Numbered from the stretch's first letter, positions 1 through 7,755 are shown. The stretch: DNA of 64,000 nt from Bacillus sp. RO2 (GCF_012911845.1 NZ_JAAXCU010000031.1:61673-125672), one strand, 5' to 3'. Notes: generated from the sequence alone by a model not told the origin. Program-made: numbers and translations.

Positions 1-85
1 TATTTTTGTCGAAACTCTATTATTTATTGCAAGTATGTTACACAATAGACATATCTTAAATACTCCTTTTAAAGGATGGTGAAAT

Positions 86-247
86 ATGCGTCTTATTTAT
101 CATGAATTAAAAAAATTAACATGCGACTTTTACAAGTGTGATAGTCCTGTAATCAAGGAAATGATATTAAGCGATATCCTGCTTTTAAACAAAGCATTAA
201 TTCTTAGTAAATTACCCTCCTATAACTTTATTGATTTGACATTTTGA
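86..247 (+). CDS. small hypothetical protein, 53 aa
   Basis: A short reading frame runs opposite to the leftward phage genes. It starts at an ATG six bases after AAAGGATGG, a fair ribosome-binding site, and ends with TGA. The product is helical and leucine/isoleucine rich (LILSKLPS near the end), with one Cys pair (C13, C18). A faint resemblance to small Spo0E-like helical hairpins (pattern SPxxK...S..LLLN) can be drawn, but the conserved SxxLD signature is absent, so no function is claimed. No other gene is visible in 1-85 or 248-415, which are AT-rich. Confidence 0.35.
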   Translation: MRLIYHELKKLTCDFYKCDSPVIKEMILSDILLLNKALILSKLPSYNFIDLTF

Positions 248-415
248 AAGAAAACCTATAACATATCTACCTTACCCTTTCAACATTTCAACCTTAACAA
301 ATATGTTTCTCTTGACCTGGCTACACTCTGCTAATGACGGTGGGCAAGTGCTATGGCCAACTGTCTTTTCTTTTTTTCCTACACCCCATTAGTGAACATC
401 TTGCGAATTTATCTC

Positions 416-838
416 TTATACCTCTTGATACTCATCAAGTGTCAACTGACCATCTTCAACCTTTACCGATCCATCCTTGTCCACTTTGTATTCAATTCCT
501 TCATGATCTTCGTGAAACTCATCAATACTCATTTGAGACTCGACAATATGCAGCGTAACATCAGTGCCAGCCTTCTTGTAAAAGTTGAAAGACTGTTCTG
601 CAGAAGTATCACCTTTCACAATGAATTCAAGAGTGGTTTTCTTACCATCCTTGGTTGTTTTACTGAACTCGCATGTAAGCTTTTCCTCCACACCATCAAT
701 CTGCAATTCCACCACTTCACGGGTCATTTGAGACAATTCTTGCTTCTTCTCGTCCTCACCCTTTACATAAAATTGAACGAGTTCCTTTTTACTGTCCTTT
801 GTTTGTTTATTGAAATTAGCTTTAACTGTTACTTGCAT
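416..838 (-). CDS. phage hypothetical protein with internal duplication
   Basis: 140-residue acidic protein at the downstream end of the leftward early phage operon, directly after the RuvC-like gene. I do not recognise the family. Two stretches (residues about 5-30 and 55-78) repeat the pattern F-x-K-x-TKD-x-KK...F-x-VKG, so the protein looks like a duplicated beta-rich unit. The C-terminal part carries QMSIDEF (102-108) and QLTLDEY at the extreme end (131-137). Both resemble the Q-L-x-L-x-x-F/Y clamp-binding peptides used by bacterial and phage replication proteins; this is inference. The ATG at 838 is preferred over an in-frame GTG at 847 because it follows GGGG by about 10 bases. Confidence 0.75.
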   Translation of the reverse strand: MQVTVKANFNKQTKDSKKELVQFYVKGEDEKKQELSQMTREVVELQIDGVEEKLTCEFSKTTKDGKKTTLEFIVKGDTSAEQSFNFYKKAGTDVTLHIVESQMSIDEFHEDHEGIEYKVDKDGSVKVEDGQLTLDEYQEV

Positions 839-840
839 GC

Positions 841-1407
841 TTAGCACGCCCCTTCTAGGATTTTATGGATTACTTCGTATTGATATTTTGCTAGAGTTCC
901 AGCGTTTTCACTACAATCTATTCCTGTTCTTATAATCCAGGATATACGAGCTATCTGGGCCATGATATAGGCATCAACCACATTGTCGCTGGAGTGAGTA
1001 AATCCATAATGTTCCTCAACAGCTTTGATTACTGCCTTTTTTTTCTGAGGACCGGTAAGACGTTTCTTGCTGCCTACCTCCCCAATCCAGCCGGTCACAT
1101 TGACAAACTTCTTCACGGCATTTGGAGCAGCCTCGTAGTAGCTCAATTTTCGCTTGTAGAGCTCGTTTCTAATACCGTGGTGCAATCCCCCTGCGAACAT
1201 CGCTTTCTGCGTGTCAAAGGGGAATCCCTCGATACAGATGATGTCACCAGGACGAAGGTGGTCCACAACCTCATTTATTAAAGTGACCATTCTTTTGGGG
1301 TCCTGCGCCCCTACCCCGCTTAGTTCCTTCGCACGGAGAATCTCGCCATTTTCATCTAAGGCAACGAACCCCGTTTTACTAGATGGGTCAATTCCTAAAA
1401 ATCTCAA
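841..1407 (-). CDS. RuvC-like Holliday-junction resolvase (phage)
   Basis: 188-residue RNase H-fold nuclease of the RuvC kind, expected to cut branched recombination or replication intermediates before packaging. The first strand reads FLGIDPSSKTGFVALD, with the catalytic Asp at residue 6. A second acidic residue sits in ICIEGFPF (about residue 60), and DNVVDAYIMA near residue 140 supplies the C-terminal acidic pair. The start is a TTG overlapping the stop of the 40-residue gene upstream, with GAGGAGGAG in front. Its position at the end of a RecT/helicase cluster fits DNA processing. The family is assigned on motifs only; a distant phage RuvC-like subgroup is more likely than cellular RuvC. 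Confidence 0.8.
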   Translation of the reverse strand: MRFLGIDPSSKTGFVALDENGEILRAKELSGVGAQDPKRMVTLINEVVDHLRPGDIICIEGFPFDTQKAMFAGGLHHGIRNELYKRKLSYYEAAPNAVKKFVNVTGWIGEVGSKKRLTGPQKKKAVIKAVEEHYGFTHSSDNVVDAYIMAQIARISWIIRTGIDCSENAGTLAKYQYEVIHKILEGAC

Positions 1408-1526
1408 TTACTCTCCTCCTCTTGCATTCTTTTAAACTCACTTTCTAGTTCTTCCACTGTTAGCTCTCTTAATAGCCGGCCGTCTTCGGCCTCATGTTTC
1501 CCCTTTAAAGAGAGTTCATGAAGCAT
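1404..1526 (-). CDS. small phage hypothetical protein, 40 aa
   Basis: A 40-codon gene fits exactly between two overlapping neighbours: its ATG lies inside the end of the 83-residue gene and its TGA overlaps the TTG of the RuvC-like gene. AAGGAGACAGGTA precedes the start, a good ribosome-binding site. The product is charged and helical, with a Glu-rich end (ELTVEELESEFKRMQEEE). This continuous overlapping arrangement is typical of a phage early operon and is the main support. Function unknown. Confidence 0.6.
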   Translation of the reverse strand: MLHELSLKGKHEAEDGRLLRELTVEELESEFKRMQEEESN

Positions 1527-1767
1527 TACCTGTCTCCTTAACTCCACTGGCTTCCTCCTCTAATTTGACTTTGTATTGGGAAAGATGGTCGTTCATTTTC
1601 CCCCGGAATTTATCTTGGAAGTAGAAATGCAGCTTTTCTTCTGGATCATCAAAGCTAAGAACCTTTTTTTCATAGATGAGGAAATCTAGAAGTAATAAAA
1701 GAGGCTCCTGGTTGAAATCAACTGCATCCAGATACCACTCTCTAATTTGCGTTTGCGTGTCTGTCAT
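1516..1767 (-). CDS. phage hypothetical protein, 83 aa
   Basis: Helical 83-residue protein whose start overlaps the end of the DnaB-type helicase gene and whose end overlaps the following 40-residue gene. The N-terminal half contains a leucine-rich helix (EPLLLLLDFLIYEKK) and the C-terminal half is polar. No catalytic motif or zinc site is visible. Similar small proteins sit next to replicative helicases in many phages of Firmicutes, so a replication accessory role is possible but not shown by the sequence. The ribosome-binding site is weak (GCGGGATC), consistent with coupling to helicase translation. Confidence 0.65.
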   Translation of the reverse strand: MTDTQTQIREWYLDAVDFNQEPLLLLLDFLIYEKKVLSFDDPEEKLHFYFQDKFRGKMNDHLSQYKVKLEEEASGVKETGNAS

Positions 1768-3043
1768 GGAGATCCCGCATTCTCTGTGTTTTTTTGTTAT
1801 AGAAAATATCTACTTTTCCAGTTGGACCATTACGCTGTTTAGCAATATCAATTTCTAAAATGCTCTTTTTATCAGAATCGGCATTATAATATTCATCCCT
1901 ATAAAGGAATCCAATTACGTCCGCATCCTGCTCGATGCTTCCACTTTCTCTTAAGTCGGACATTACAGGTCTTTTATTGGATCGTTGTTCCACTCCCCGT
2001 GATAACTGAGCAAGGGTAAGGACAGGACTTTTAAACTCCTTGGCCATTCCCTTTAATGCAGCACTTATTTCTGATACTTGTAGATGAGCGTTTCCGTTAT
2101 GGCTTTCTTCCGGCTTGATTAAGGTGAGATAGTCAATCATAACCAGAATCTTTTTATTCGGATTCTCCCGTTTGACGTCTCGAATCTGAGCACGCATTTC
2201 ATTCACTGTCTGACCAGGTTTATCAAAGATTTGCATGTTGATTCGTTCCAATACACCTATGGCTGCAACCCAATTTTCATGATCTTTATCGTCAAAATAA
2301 TGGTAAGGGTTTCGAGCCTTAATACCTTCTATTCCTCCTAGCAGACAGAGCATGCGCTTTATAAGGCTCTCTGCGCTCATTTCTAAGGAGAAGATAACTG
2401 GTATGGCACCTTTATATCCAGCATTGGCTGCAATGTTCAATATGAGGGCTGTCTTACCCATAGAAGGCCTTGCCCCAATGATGATACTGTCTTCATCTTG
2501 GAAACCGTCTGTCATATCATCGAGATCCTGGAAGCCACTCGGGATTCCGGAATAGCCTTTTTCCTTCTTAATCAGTGGCAACTCGTACATTTGAACAAGG
2601 TGTTCTTTAAGGTCGAACTTTTCCTTAGTACCTGTTTTATCTATGTCGTTCAGCTGCTTAATCATCTTCTGAATATCACTTGAGTCAAATTCCTGTTTCT
2701 CCACAATCGGCTTTAAGATATTGTAGATATTTTGTTTCTTCCAGGCATCAATGACAGCATCTTCATAATTCCGGAATGCATGAATGGAAGGGACACTTTC
2801 TTTTAAGAGGGAAAGATGGCCCGTTCCACCTAGTCGAGAAAGGTTGTTTCGCCCGATCAGTTCAATAATGGTGATGGCATTAATCGGTTCATCCTTTTCA
2901 CCAATCTTTTTCATGGCCGTAAACAATTCTTTGTTTTGATAATGCTGGAAGTGTTCAGGCTTCGTTACTAATTCTTTCAATATCCTGTTATCAATTAAGA
3001 TACAACCTAGTAAGGCACATTCTGCTTCATAGTTATTAATCAC
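1742..3043 (-). CDS. phage replicative DNA helicase, DnaB type
   Basis: 433-residue hexameric 5'-3' helicase that would unwind phage DNA at the fork. The N-terminal DnaB domain is present (EAECALLGCILIDN, then a helical scaffold to about residue 140). The RecA-like motor has Walker A GARPSMGKTA (about residue 190), a Walker B strand KILVMIDYLTLI and the DnaB-specific end LRESGSIEQDADVI, where an Arg finger is expected. The GTG at 3043 is preferred because it follows TACGGAG by 8 bases; a GTG three codons upstream has no spacing from that site. The gene overlaps the helicase-loader gene upstream, forming a loader-helicase pair. Confidence 0.93.
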   Translation of the reverse strand: MINNYEAECALLGCILIDNRILKELVTKPEHFQHYQNKELFTAMKKIGEKDEPINAITIIELIGRNNLSRLGGTGHLSLLKESVPSIHAFRNYEDAVIDAWKKQNIYNILKPIVEKQEFDSSDIQKMIKQLNDIDKTGTKEKFDLKEHLVQMYELPLIKKEKGYSGIPSGFQDLDDMTDGFQDEDSIIIGARPSMGKTALILNIAANAGYKGAIPVIFSLEMSAESLIKRMLCLLGGIEGIKARNPYHYFDDKDHENWVAAIGVLERINMQIFDKPGQTVNEMRAQIRDVKRENPNKKILVMIDYLTLIKPEESHNGNAHLQVSEISAALKGMAKEFKSPVLTLAQLSRGVEQRSNKRPVMSDLRESGSIEQDADVIGFLYRDEYYNADSDKKSILEIDIAKQRNGPTGKVDIFYNKKTQRMRDLHDRHANAN

Positions 3044-3335
3044 GCGATTCACTCCGTAACTTTCTCATGTATTCCAGGTGCTCATGATTTACTTTGAGAT
3101 CAGATGGCTCTTCGTATATGTCAGCAATAGTAGGTGGGAACTTGCTAGTGAAAACATGTTTTTTTACTTTTGCACGTACTTGGTTAAAGTCTTGGTTTTC
3201 AAGGAATTCATGCCAGGCTTCAACAATGCTCTTAATCTTATTATTTTGTTCGGATGGTATAACATTTTTTGTGAAAGGGTTGTTATACATCTTTTCTATG
3301 AGTTGAATAATATCTAAGACTTCTTTCTTATTCAT
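3036..3335 (-). CDS. phage replicative helicase loader (G39P-like)
   Basis: About 99 residues, all helical, with the features of the phage helicase loader/inhibitor family represented by SPP1 G39P: a Trp in the middle (VEAWHEFLENQDF) and the conserved end KFPPTIADIYE. Such proteins bind the DnaB hexamer and deliver it to the replisome organiser. It lies between exactly those two genes, overlapping both by 8 bases. The ATG at 3335 has GGAG 7 bases upstream; a start two codons earlier is less well placed. Confidence 0.8.
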   Translation of the reverse strand: MNKKEVLDIIQLIEKMYNNPFTKNVIPSEQNNKIKSIVEAWHEFLENQDFNQVRAKVKKHVFTSKFPPTIADIYEEPSDLKVNHEHLEYMRKLRSESRD

Positions 3336-4116
3336 TCTCAAACTCCTTTGCTAAGGAACCATAATCCACGTTACTAGCTTTATGTTGCGCTTTTTTATTT
3401 TCTTGAAGGTGATCTAAGTCAGCTAGAGTTTTTACTCCACTCTTCCTCCAATTATTTAATTTGTTATATACAAACTTCCATGTTTCCCCGTTTCCTCTTG
3501 CAGCGTCTTTAATGGCTGCCTCAATAATTTCTATTGGTGTTTCAAAACCAAAGTTTTCTATGACATCTTCAATATCTTCCCTTAGAAACAGATTTATTTT
3601 TCTTGGAGGAACTAATCCACTAATTTGAAGTAAACCAATTATTTTTTCCAAGATGCTTCCCTCCTCTTTATTATTTTTCTTTATATTTTTCTTTAAGTTC
3701 TTTCTTTCTTGGTAAGCAGTTCTGCTTACTCTAGAGTCATCAGTTTCGCTTACTCTAGAGTAAGCACTTTCGCTTACTGTAAGCATTTTTGCTGACTCTG
3801 GTTTATCCCACTTGTCATAATCCTTGTTGAAGGAAATTCTCCTTGATTTTCTAGCTGTATTTTCTTGGGTAATGATTAGAATTTGCCTATCTATTAATTT
3901 GTCCAACTCTGGCTTAATTCGTTGTTTATGAACATCCGTTGCTTCAGACAAAAATGACAATGACATATCATGATCTTTTCTATTAAAGCCGTAAGTGTAT
4001 CTCCAAACTGCAAGGATTATCTTATGCTGGGTTGGGCTTAACTTTATTTTCATGGTTTGCTCTAAAATTTCATGAGCAATTCTAGTAAATCCATTCTCTG
4101 GTTGAACGTTCGCCAA
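3328..4116 (-). CDS. phage replisome organiser (replication protein O/DnaD-like)
   Basis: 262-residue origin-binding replication initiator. The N-terminal winged-helix part (ENGFTRIAHEILEQT...LSPTQHKIILAVWRYTYGF) matches the phage replication protein O/replisome-organiser domain. A variable, Lys- and Ser-rich linker follows (SESAYSRVSETDDSRVSRTAY). The C-terminal region ends with ...YNKLNNWRKSGVKTLADL, typical of the DnaD-like DnaB-recruiting tail. A TTG at 4116, 8 bases after AAGGAGG, gives the usual family start M-ANVQPENG; the GTG nearer the site is too close. The phage replication origin of such systems often lies inside this gene, in the linker-coding repeats. Confidence 0.85.
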   Translation of the reverse strand: MANVQPENGFTRIAHEILEQTMKIKLSPTQHKIILAVWRYTYGFNRKDHDMSLSFLSEATDVHKQRIKPELDKLIDRQILIITQENTARKSRRISFNKDYDKWDKPESAKMLTVSESAYSRVSETDDSRVSRTAYQERKNLKKNIKKNNKEEGSILEKIIGLLQISGLVPPRKINLFLREDIEDVIENFGFETPIEIIEAAIKDAARGNGETWKFVYNKLNNWRKSGVKTLADLDHLQENKKAQHKASNVDYGSLAKEFENE

Positions 4117-4129
4117 GCCCAACACCTCC

Positions 4130-4306
4130 TTACTTTTTTAAGCAAACTACAATGTCTGGCAAGTTTTCGCCTCTTGGTATAATCTTCATTGGGTACAGCC
4201 GGGGATGATAGAGGTTTATGTACCCCTTTATATATCTGATATAAAGATTCTTGTTTCCGGCTGCTAACCATTTGTAGGTGTACGGTATCAGCACCTTCTT
4301 GTCCAT
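4130..4306 (-). CDS. phage hypothetical protein, 58 aa
   Basis: 58-residue basic, tyrosine-rich protein between recT and the replisome organiser (MDKKVLIPYTYKWLAAG at the start). Its ATG begins 2 bases after the recT stop, so translation is probably coupled; the nearest purine-rich stretch (GAGGG) is rather far. A competing frame on the same strand (4062-4271) is rejected because it overlaps the next gene and has no ribosome site. The residue pattern YIRYIKGYINLYHPRLYP looks like a real folded segment. Function unknown. Confidence 0.6.
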   Translation of the reverse strand: MDKKVLIPYTYKWLAAGNKNLYIRYIKGYINLYHPRLYPMKIIPRGENLPDIVVCLKK

Positions 4307-4307
4307 A

Positions 4308-5210
4308 TTAGTCCAGCGTAATTCCCTCAAAATCATCAAAGCTCATTGCTTCTGCATCCTGTTTTTCTTCTTGTTTAGGAAAATGGAAATCTATTAATTT
4401 ATTCAGAGCCACTGTTTCCTGCAGCGTGAGATCCTTCCCTTTCTTTTCAAACTTCTCCAGGACAAATGCGTTTAAATCTTTTTTAGAAACACCAAGTTCT
4501 TTGGTCTTTTTCTGAATTTCCGCCCAAACATTTGCAAGCTCTTCATCCGGTTTTATCACATTGTCACCAGTATCAACACATTTTGTCTCAGGTGTAATAT
4601 CTACCCTCTGACGCGGTTCGTATGGGTCATAAGCATCTTGCTGTGTTTGATCGTCATCTACTTCAATACCAAACTGCAGTTTAAGAGCACGTTTCAGTGC
4701 ATGCTTTTTGAACATGTCATTGTAGTAGGTTTTCCATTGGCTCCCTTGCTTGATTCGCAAGTGTTCCACCTCGTCAGCTTCTATGATAATCACCTTGTCT
4801 GGATATCCTTCACGGCGGGCAATTGCATAGGCTGCAGCTACTTTCCCTCGTGGGAATTTAATTGAGTGTTTGGTAATCTTGAGTTCCTGTGTTTCAGAGT
4901 CAATCTCCACCTCAAACTCGTCGTTCTCATGCACCAGCTGGGTTGTTACCCCTTTGTAATCATCACGTTGCTGGGCCAAGTATTGAATCCCTTCCACGGA
5001 AACCTGTATGCTCATCTGGTTTCCATACTTGATGAAATAAATGTGATTCTTGAAAGGATCAAGTCCATTGTGTTTGCAGATTTGAATAAAAAGAGCAAGC
5101 TCCTCTTTTGTTGCATTCTTTGCGATACTATTTACCACCACTTCTAGTTCCTTTTGAGTAAAGAAGTCTTCATACTCCTTTTTATCGATGGCTGCCAATT
5201 GGTTACTCAT
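4308..5210 (-). CDS. recT: RecT family single-strand annealing protein
   Basis: 300-residue recombinase of the RecT/Bet group, which anneals complementary single strands in phage recombination. The recognisable core includes QICKHNGLDPFKNHIYFIKYG, ISVEGI-type strand IQVSVEGIQYLAQ, AAAYAIARREG and KKHALKRALKLQFG. A charged C-terminal tail (after residue 210) is rich in Asp/Glu and ends with SFDDFEGITLD. The ATG at 5210 has GAGGAGG 9 bases upstream, and the preceding 84-residue gene overlaps it by 8 bases. The partner gene nearby is an SMC-like ATPase rather than the usual YqaJ/RecE exonuclease. Confidence 0.9.
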   Translation of the reverse strand: MSNQLAAIDKKEYEDFFTQKELEVVVNSIAKNATKEELALFIQICKHNGLDPFKNHIYFIKYGNQMSIQVSVEGIQYLAQQRDDYKGVTTQLVHENDEFEVEIDSETQELKITKHSIKFPRGKVAAAYAIARREGYPDKVIIIEADEVEHLRIKQGSQWKTYYNDMFKKHALKRALKLQFGIEVDDDQTQQDAYDPYEPRQRVDITPETKCVDTGDNVIKPDEELANVWAEIQKKTKELGVSKKDLNAFVLEKFEKKGKDLTLQETVALNKLIDFHFPKQEEKQDAEAMSFDDFEGITLD

Positions 5211-5457
5211 TAAATGGTACCTCCTCAGTTTCAATGGTGATTATTCGATGTTTTGTATGCTTCAATACTTTCCCATTAACCAGCATTGCTGCCCTGCCAG
5301 CCTCCTCAATTTTAGTAAACTCTCTTGCATATCTTTTTTCGCTTTCTCCAACTGTTGCACTTCTTCCGGTGTAATCAATTACACAACAGGTGTCATTAAT
5401 ATGCACTGTATAGAAAACTTCTGTTTTATTTTCTAAAACGCTGGTATCCTTAACCAT
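5203..5457 (-). CDS. phage hypothetical protein, 84 aa
   Basis: 84 residues, predicted mixed alpha/beta, between the small zinc-ribbon gene and recT and overlapping both. The first half reads as beta strands (TEVFYTVHINDTCCVIDYTG), with a Cys-Cys pair. The second half is a helix followed by RIITIETEEVPF. GGAGGAAAGAGCTC precedes the ATG. I do not recognise the family; its place suggests an accessory of the recombination module. Confidence 0.65.
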   Translation of the reverse strand: MVKDTSVLENKTEVFYTVHINDTCCVIDYTGRSATVGESEKRYAREFTKIEEAGRAAMLVNGKVLKHTKHRIITIETEEVPFNE

Positions 5458-5599
5458 GAGCTCTTTCCTCCTTCAATTGCTTGCATACACATTTAATATG
5501 GCAAAACAAATCTTTCCCTCGTTTCCAAACTGAGTCCCCTTCATAGATTGGTTTTTCACAGTTTGCGTTTGCACATATATTAATGGGTTCCTTACTCAT
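5450..5599 (-). CDS. small Cys-rich zinc-ribbon-like phage protein, 49 aa
   Basis: A 49-codon gene bridging the SMC-like ATPase gene (overlap of 8 bases at its start) and the 84-residue gene (overlap of 8 bases at its end). It contains CANANC near residue 9 and CHIKCVC near residue 37, giving two cysteine pairs in the right arrangement for one bound zinc ion, in the manner of short phage zinc ribbons. Overlap at both ends and the cysteine spacing support it as real. Function unknown; nucleic-acid binding is an inference. Confidence 0.65.
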   Translation of the reverse strand: MSKEPINICANANCEKPIYEGDSVWKRGKDLFCHIKCVCKQLKEERAHG

Positions 5600-7118
5600 T
5601 CTCACCGGCTCCCTTCAAGGAAACTGGATTAATACTAAATTCTTCATCTATCACTCTCGCAACAATCAGCTGACCCGGCGGTGAGATAAAGTGAAGAATG
5701 GATTCCGCATTATCAACAAAGCACGGTGTGATTATCTGAGACTGGTTTGATAGCACCTCTATGAGTTCCAATCCTGCTTTAATCTTTTCTGCAGTAGAGA
5801 GCTTGCTATATGGCTTTCCATCCATTTCAATTTGAAATGTGGCTTTCTCCTCGCCATTCTTCAATTTTTCATAAAGCTTTACAGAAATCTTGGTAAAGAG
5901 TTCATCTACTTTGTTAACCATCAGCTCTGAACGGACAGACCTGAATGATTTAATGGCATCAAAGATGCTGATTGAAGTGTTACGATCCATGCGAAGTTTT
6001 TCTTTACTAGATTCTGCATCCGTTACATCTTGGTGCAATTGCTCAACTCTTCGAGCTCCATTCAGCTTTAATTGCAAACTCACAATCTGGTTATCAACCT
6101 CGCTAAGTTCCGTCCGGTCTATTTCTTCTGGTACCGGCATTGCAGCAAGAGATTCTTTTAATGCATTTAATTTTTCTATAAGCTCTTTTCCAGTTGAAAC
6201 TTCCTTATCGAAACGGGCCTTTCTATTTTCTTTCACTTTATATTTGGACTTATCATCTAAATCCTGCCCGCATGTTTGGCATGCTTCTAGAATTTCTTCA
6301 TCTTTGATTCCTTGTACAACTGATTTCTGTCTATCAATACGTTCTACCAAGGATTCAATTTGTGATTCGATACGACCTCGGGCGCTTTTTCTTTCATAAA
6401 AAGTGTTGATTTCCTCTTCTATCTTGGTTCTTTTAGCAATTAAAGGCTCTAACTCTTTTTTCACTAAAACCAAATCTACATTTTCATCAGAACTTTGTTC
6501 TAGTTGCTCCTTCAATGTCAGATATCGTTCAGCTGCTCGTTCATAGGTAATATCCAATTGACGTATTTTATCTTTATGCATCTTCTCTAGGTCATCTAAA
6601 GAGCGTTTTTTCAAATTATCCTCAAGTGTTTCTCTTTCAATCTTCTCCATCTTGGTAAGCACTTCTTTATTCAATGGTTCACTGATATATTGGAGTAATT
6701 GTTCACGCTGTTCTGTCCACTTTTGAGAAGAGAAAAATCCTGGTGTGAATAAAGAAAAGAACAATTTTTCATCTATGACAGCATCCACAAATTCTTTAAA
6801 GACAGTCGCTTTCTCTGGAACTTCGTTAATGTAATACTTGGCAGTTTTTTTCTGACTTCGACCTAACAAGTATTGCTTGCCATCCACCTGCAGGAGCAAT
6901 TCCACTTTCGTTTCTAACTCCGTTCCTATTGGCTGCGGTTCCAACTTAGATCCCATTACATCTTTCCCATATAAGCACCAGGTAGCAGCGTCACCTATAG
7001 ATGATTTACCTGCACCATTCTTTCCTCGAATGTTGGTAATGTCGCTGAAGTTCACCTCTAATGAAGTATGGTTTTTAAAATTGGTTAATACTACCTTATT
7101 AAATGCAATTTGTTTCAT
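5592..7118 (-). CDS. SMC/Rad50/RecF-like AAA ATPase (phage recombination)
   Basis: 508-residue ABC-type ATPase of the SbcC/RecF superfamily. Walker A is IRGKNGAGKSS near residue 32. The body is coiled coil (about 170-380) broken by a zinc-hook-like EACQTCGQ near residue 275. The C-terminal head has a signature-like LSTAEKIKAGL and a Walker B replaced by PCFVDNAES, a form seen in phage RecF-like proteins. The ATG at 7118 follows GGGAGGTAAGT; the longer frame has no ribosome site. Next to recT, it may prepare or hold DNA ends. No SbcD-type nuclease gene is visible in the window. Confidence 0.85.
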   Translation of the reverse strand: MKQIAFNKVVLTNFKNHTSLEVNFSDITNIRGKNGAGKSSIGDAATWCLYGKDVMGSKLEPQPIGTELETKVELLLQVDGKQYLLGRSQKKTAKYYINEVPEKATVFKEFVDAVIDEKLFFSLFTPGFFSSQKWTEQREQLLQYISEPLNKEVLTKMEKIERETLEDNLKKRSLDDLEKMHKDKIRQLDITYERAAERYLTLKEQLEQSSDENVDLVLVKKELEPLIAKRTKIEEEINTFYERKSARGRIESQIESLVERIDRQKSVVQGIKDEEILEACQTCGQDLDDKSKYKVKENRKARFDKEVSTGKELIEKLNALKESLAAMPVPEEIDRTELSEVDNQIVSLQLKLNGARRVEQLHQDVTDAESSKEKLRMDRNTSISIFDAIKSFRSVRSELMVNKVDELFTKISVKLYEKLKNGEEKATFQIEMDGKPYSKLSTAEKIKAGLELIEVLSNQSQIITPCFVDNAESILHFISPPGQLIVARVIDEEFSINPVSLKGAGENE

Positions 7119-7168
7119 ACTTACCTCCCATTGATTTTTAGGCATAAACTCGATATCATGGGGATAAC

Positions 7169-7220
7169 CCTAAGAGGTTCAACCCCTTTAGCGGATCCGT
7201 GTTGTAGCACGGATCTTTTA
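7169..7220. repeat. short inverted repeat downstream of the YqaI-like gene
   Basis: GATCCGTG and its complement around a 5-base loop (about 7193-7214) lie between the YqaI-like gene and the SMC-like gene. On the plus strand it is followed by TTTTATTTT, so it could end a rightward transcript. On the leftward coding strand there is no U-run, so it is more likely an RNA-processing or pausing hairpin within the early operon. Confidence 0.35.
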
Positions 7221-7415
7221 TTTTCCTGCAGTCTTTCTTTCTGCCCCTAGAATGTCCACTAGGTAATTCATGGCATTGCACTCAAGGATGACTTCACCAT
7301 CATGTTCTAGGATGTAATCCCCTTCAAACACTTCATCCCCACATGCGTCAGTTCTAAAAATCTTCCCTTCTGGAAGGCCTTCTTTCTCCAATTTCGTTAC
7401 TGTCGGATGCTCCAT
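7218..7415 (-). CDS. YqaI-like phage protein, 65 aa
   Basis: 65-residue acidic protein. The core ACGDEVFEGDYILEHDGEVI and the following helix with YLVDILG resemble YqaI of the B. subtilis skin element, as I recall that sequence: a GDEV...DDY/E-I-I-L core followed by YL-x-x-LG. That family has no known function and sits upstream of the YqaJ/YqaK recombination genes, the equivalent place to here. AGAAGGAGGAACAGG gives a strong ribosome site. Confidence 0.65.
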   Translation of the reverse strand: MEHPTVTKLEKEGLPEGKIFRTDACGDEVFEGDYILEHDGEVILECNAMNYLVDILGAERKTAGK

Positions 7416-7434
7416 CCTGTTCCTCCTTCTTTAT

Positions 7435-7617
7435 GTACTTGGTGCTTCTGTTGCACCCGGCTAAGTACAAGGGGGCTTTGAAAAGGGGGAACAAAGACCT
7501 CATACTCAGCCCGGCACATCAGACATTGCCGGAGCATAAATTTTATGCTACTATTTACACATTCCTATATTCCCGAGCAGCTGTTAAAGTGTTGGACGCA
7601 CTAGCTGCTCATTTTTA
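7435..7617 (+). other. structured intergenic stretch, possible small RNA
   Basis: This gap between phage genes contains several inverted repeats in a row: GTACTT...AAGTAC enclosing GGTGC/GCACC (7435-7468), CCGGCA...TGCCGG (7511-7532), AGCATAAATTTTATGCT (7533-7549), and GAGCAGCT...AGCTGCTC (7575-7610) followed on the plus strand by ATTTTTAAT. The last resembles a rho-independent terminator for a rightward transcript. No convincing protein fits on either strand. A structured RNA antisense to the early transcript, or a processing region within it, are the alternatives; no promoter is identified. Confidence 0.35.
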
Positions 7618-7755
7618 ATCCTCCGTTTTATAGTGGTCCACCATATACCCCACAGTGACAATCTCTCGTAGATTCGTAGAATGCTTGACTGACTCCAATT
7701 TGATATGTGCATCTCCATCGGCTACATAATTTAAAAGTTCTTTACTAATTTGCAT
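7615..7755 (-). CDS. small phage hypothetical protein, 46 aa
   Basis: 46-codon gene that overlaps the end of the 95-residue gene upstream. It reads MQISKELLNYVADG and continues through a short beta-like segment (LREIVTVGYMVDHY). The overlap plus GGGAAGGAGAAGA just before the ATG support it. Family and role unknown. Confidence 0.55.
   Translation of the reverse strand: MQISKELLNYVADGDAHIKLESVKHSTNLREIVTVGYMVDHYKTED

Noticed and set aside
353..844. 163-residue rightward open frame opposite the phage hypothetical gene
   Set aside because: It is antisense to a better-supported leftward gene, has no ribosome site and a composition typical of a mirrored coding strand.
4062..4271. 69-residue frame overlapping the phage replisome organiser start
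   Set aside because: It conflicts with two better genes, lacks a ribosome site, and its residues (KVRRCWAWRTFNQRM) look like an out-of-frame reading.
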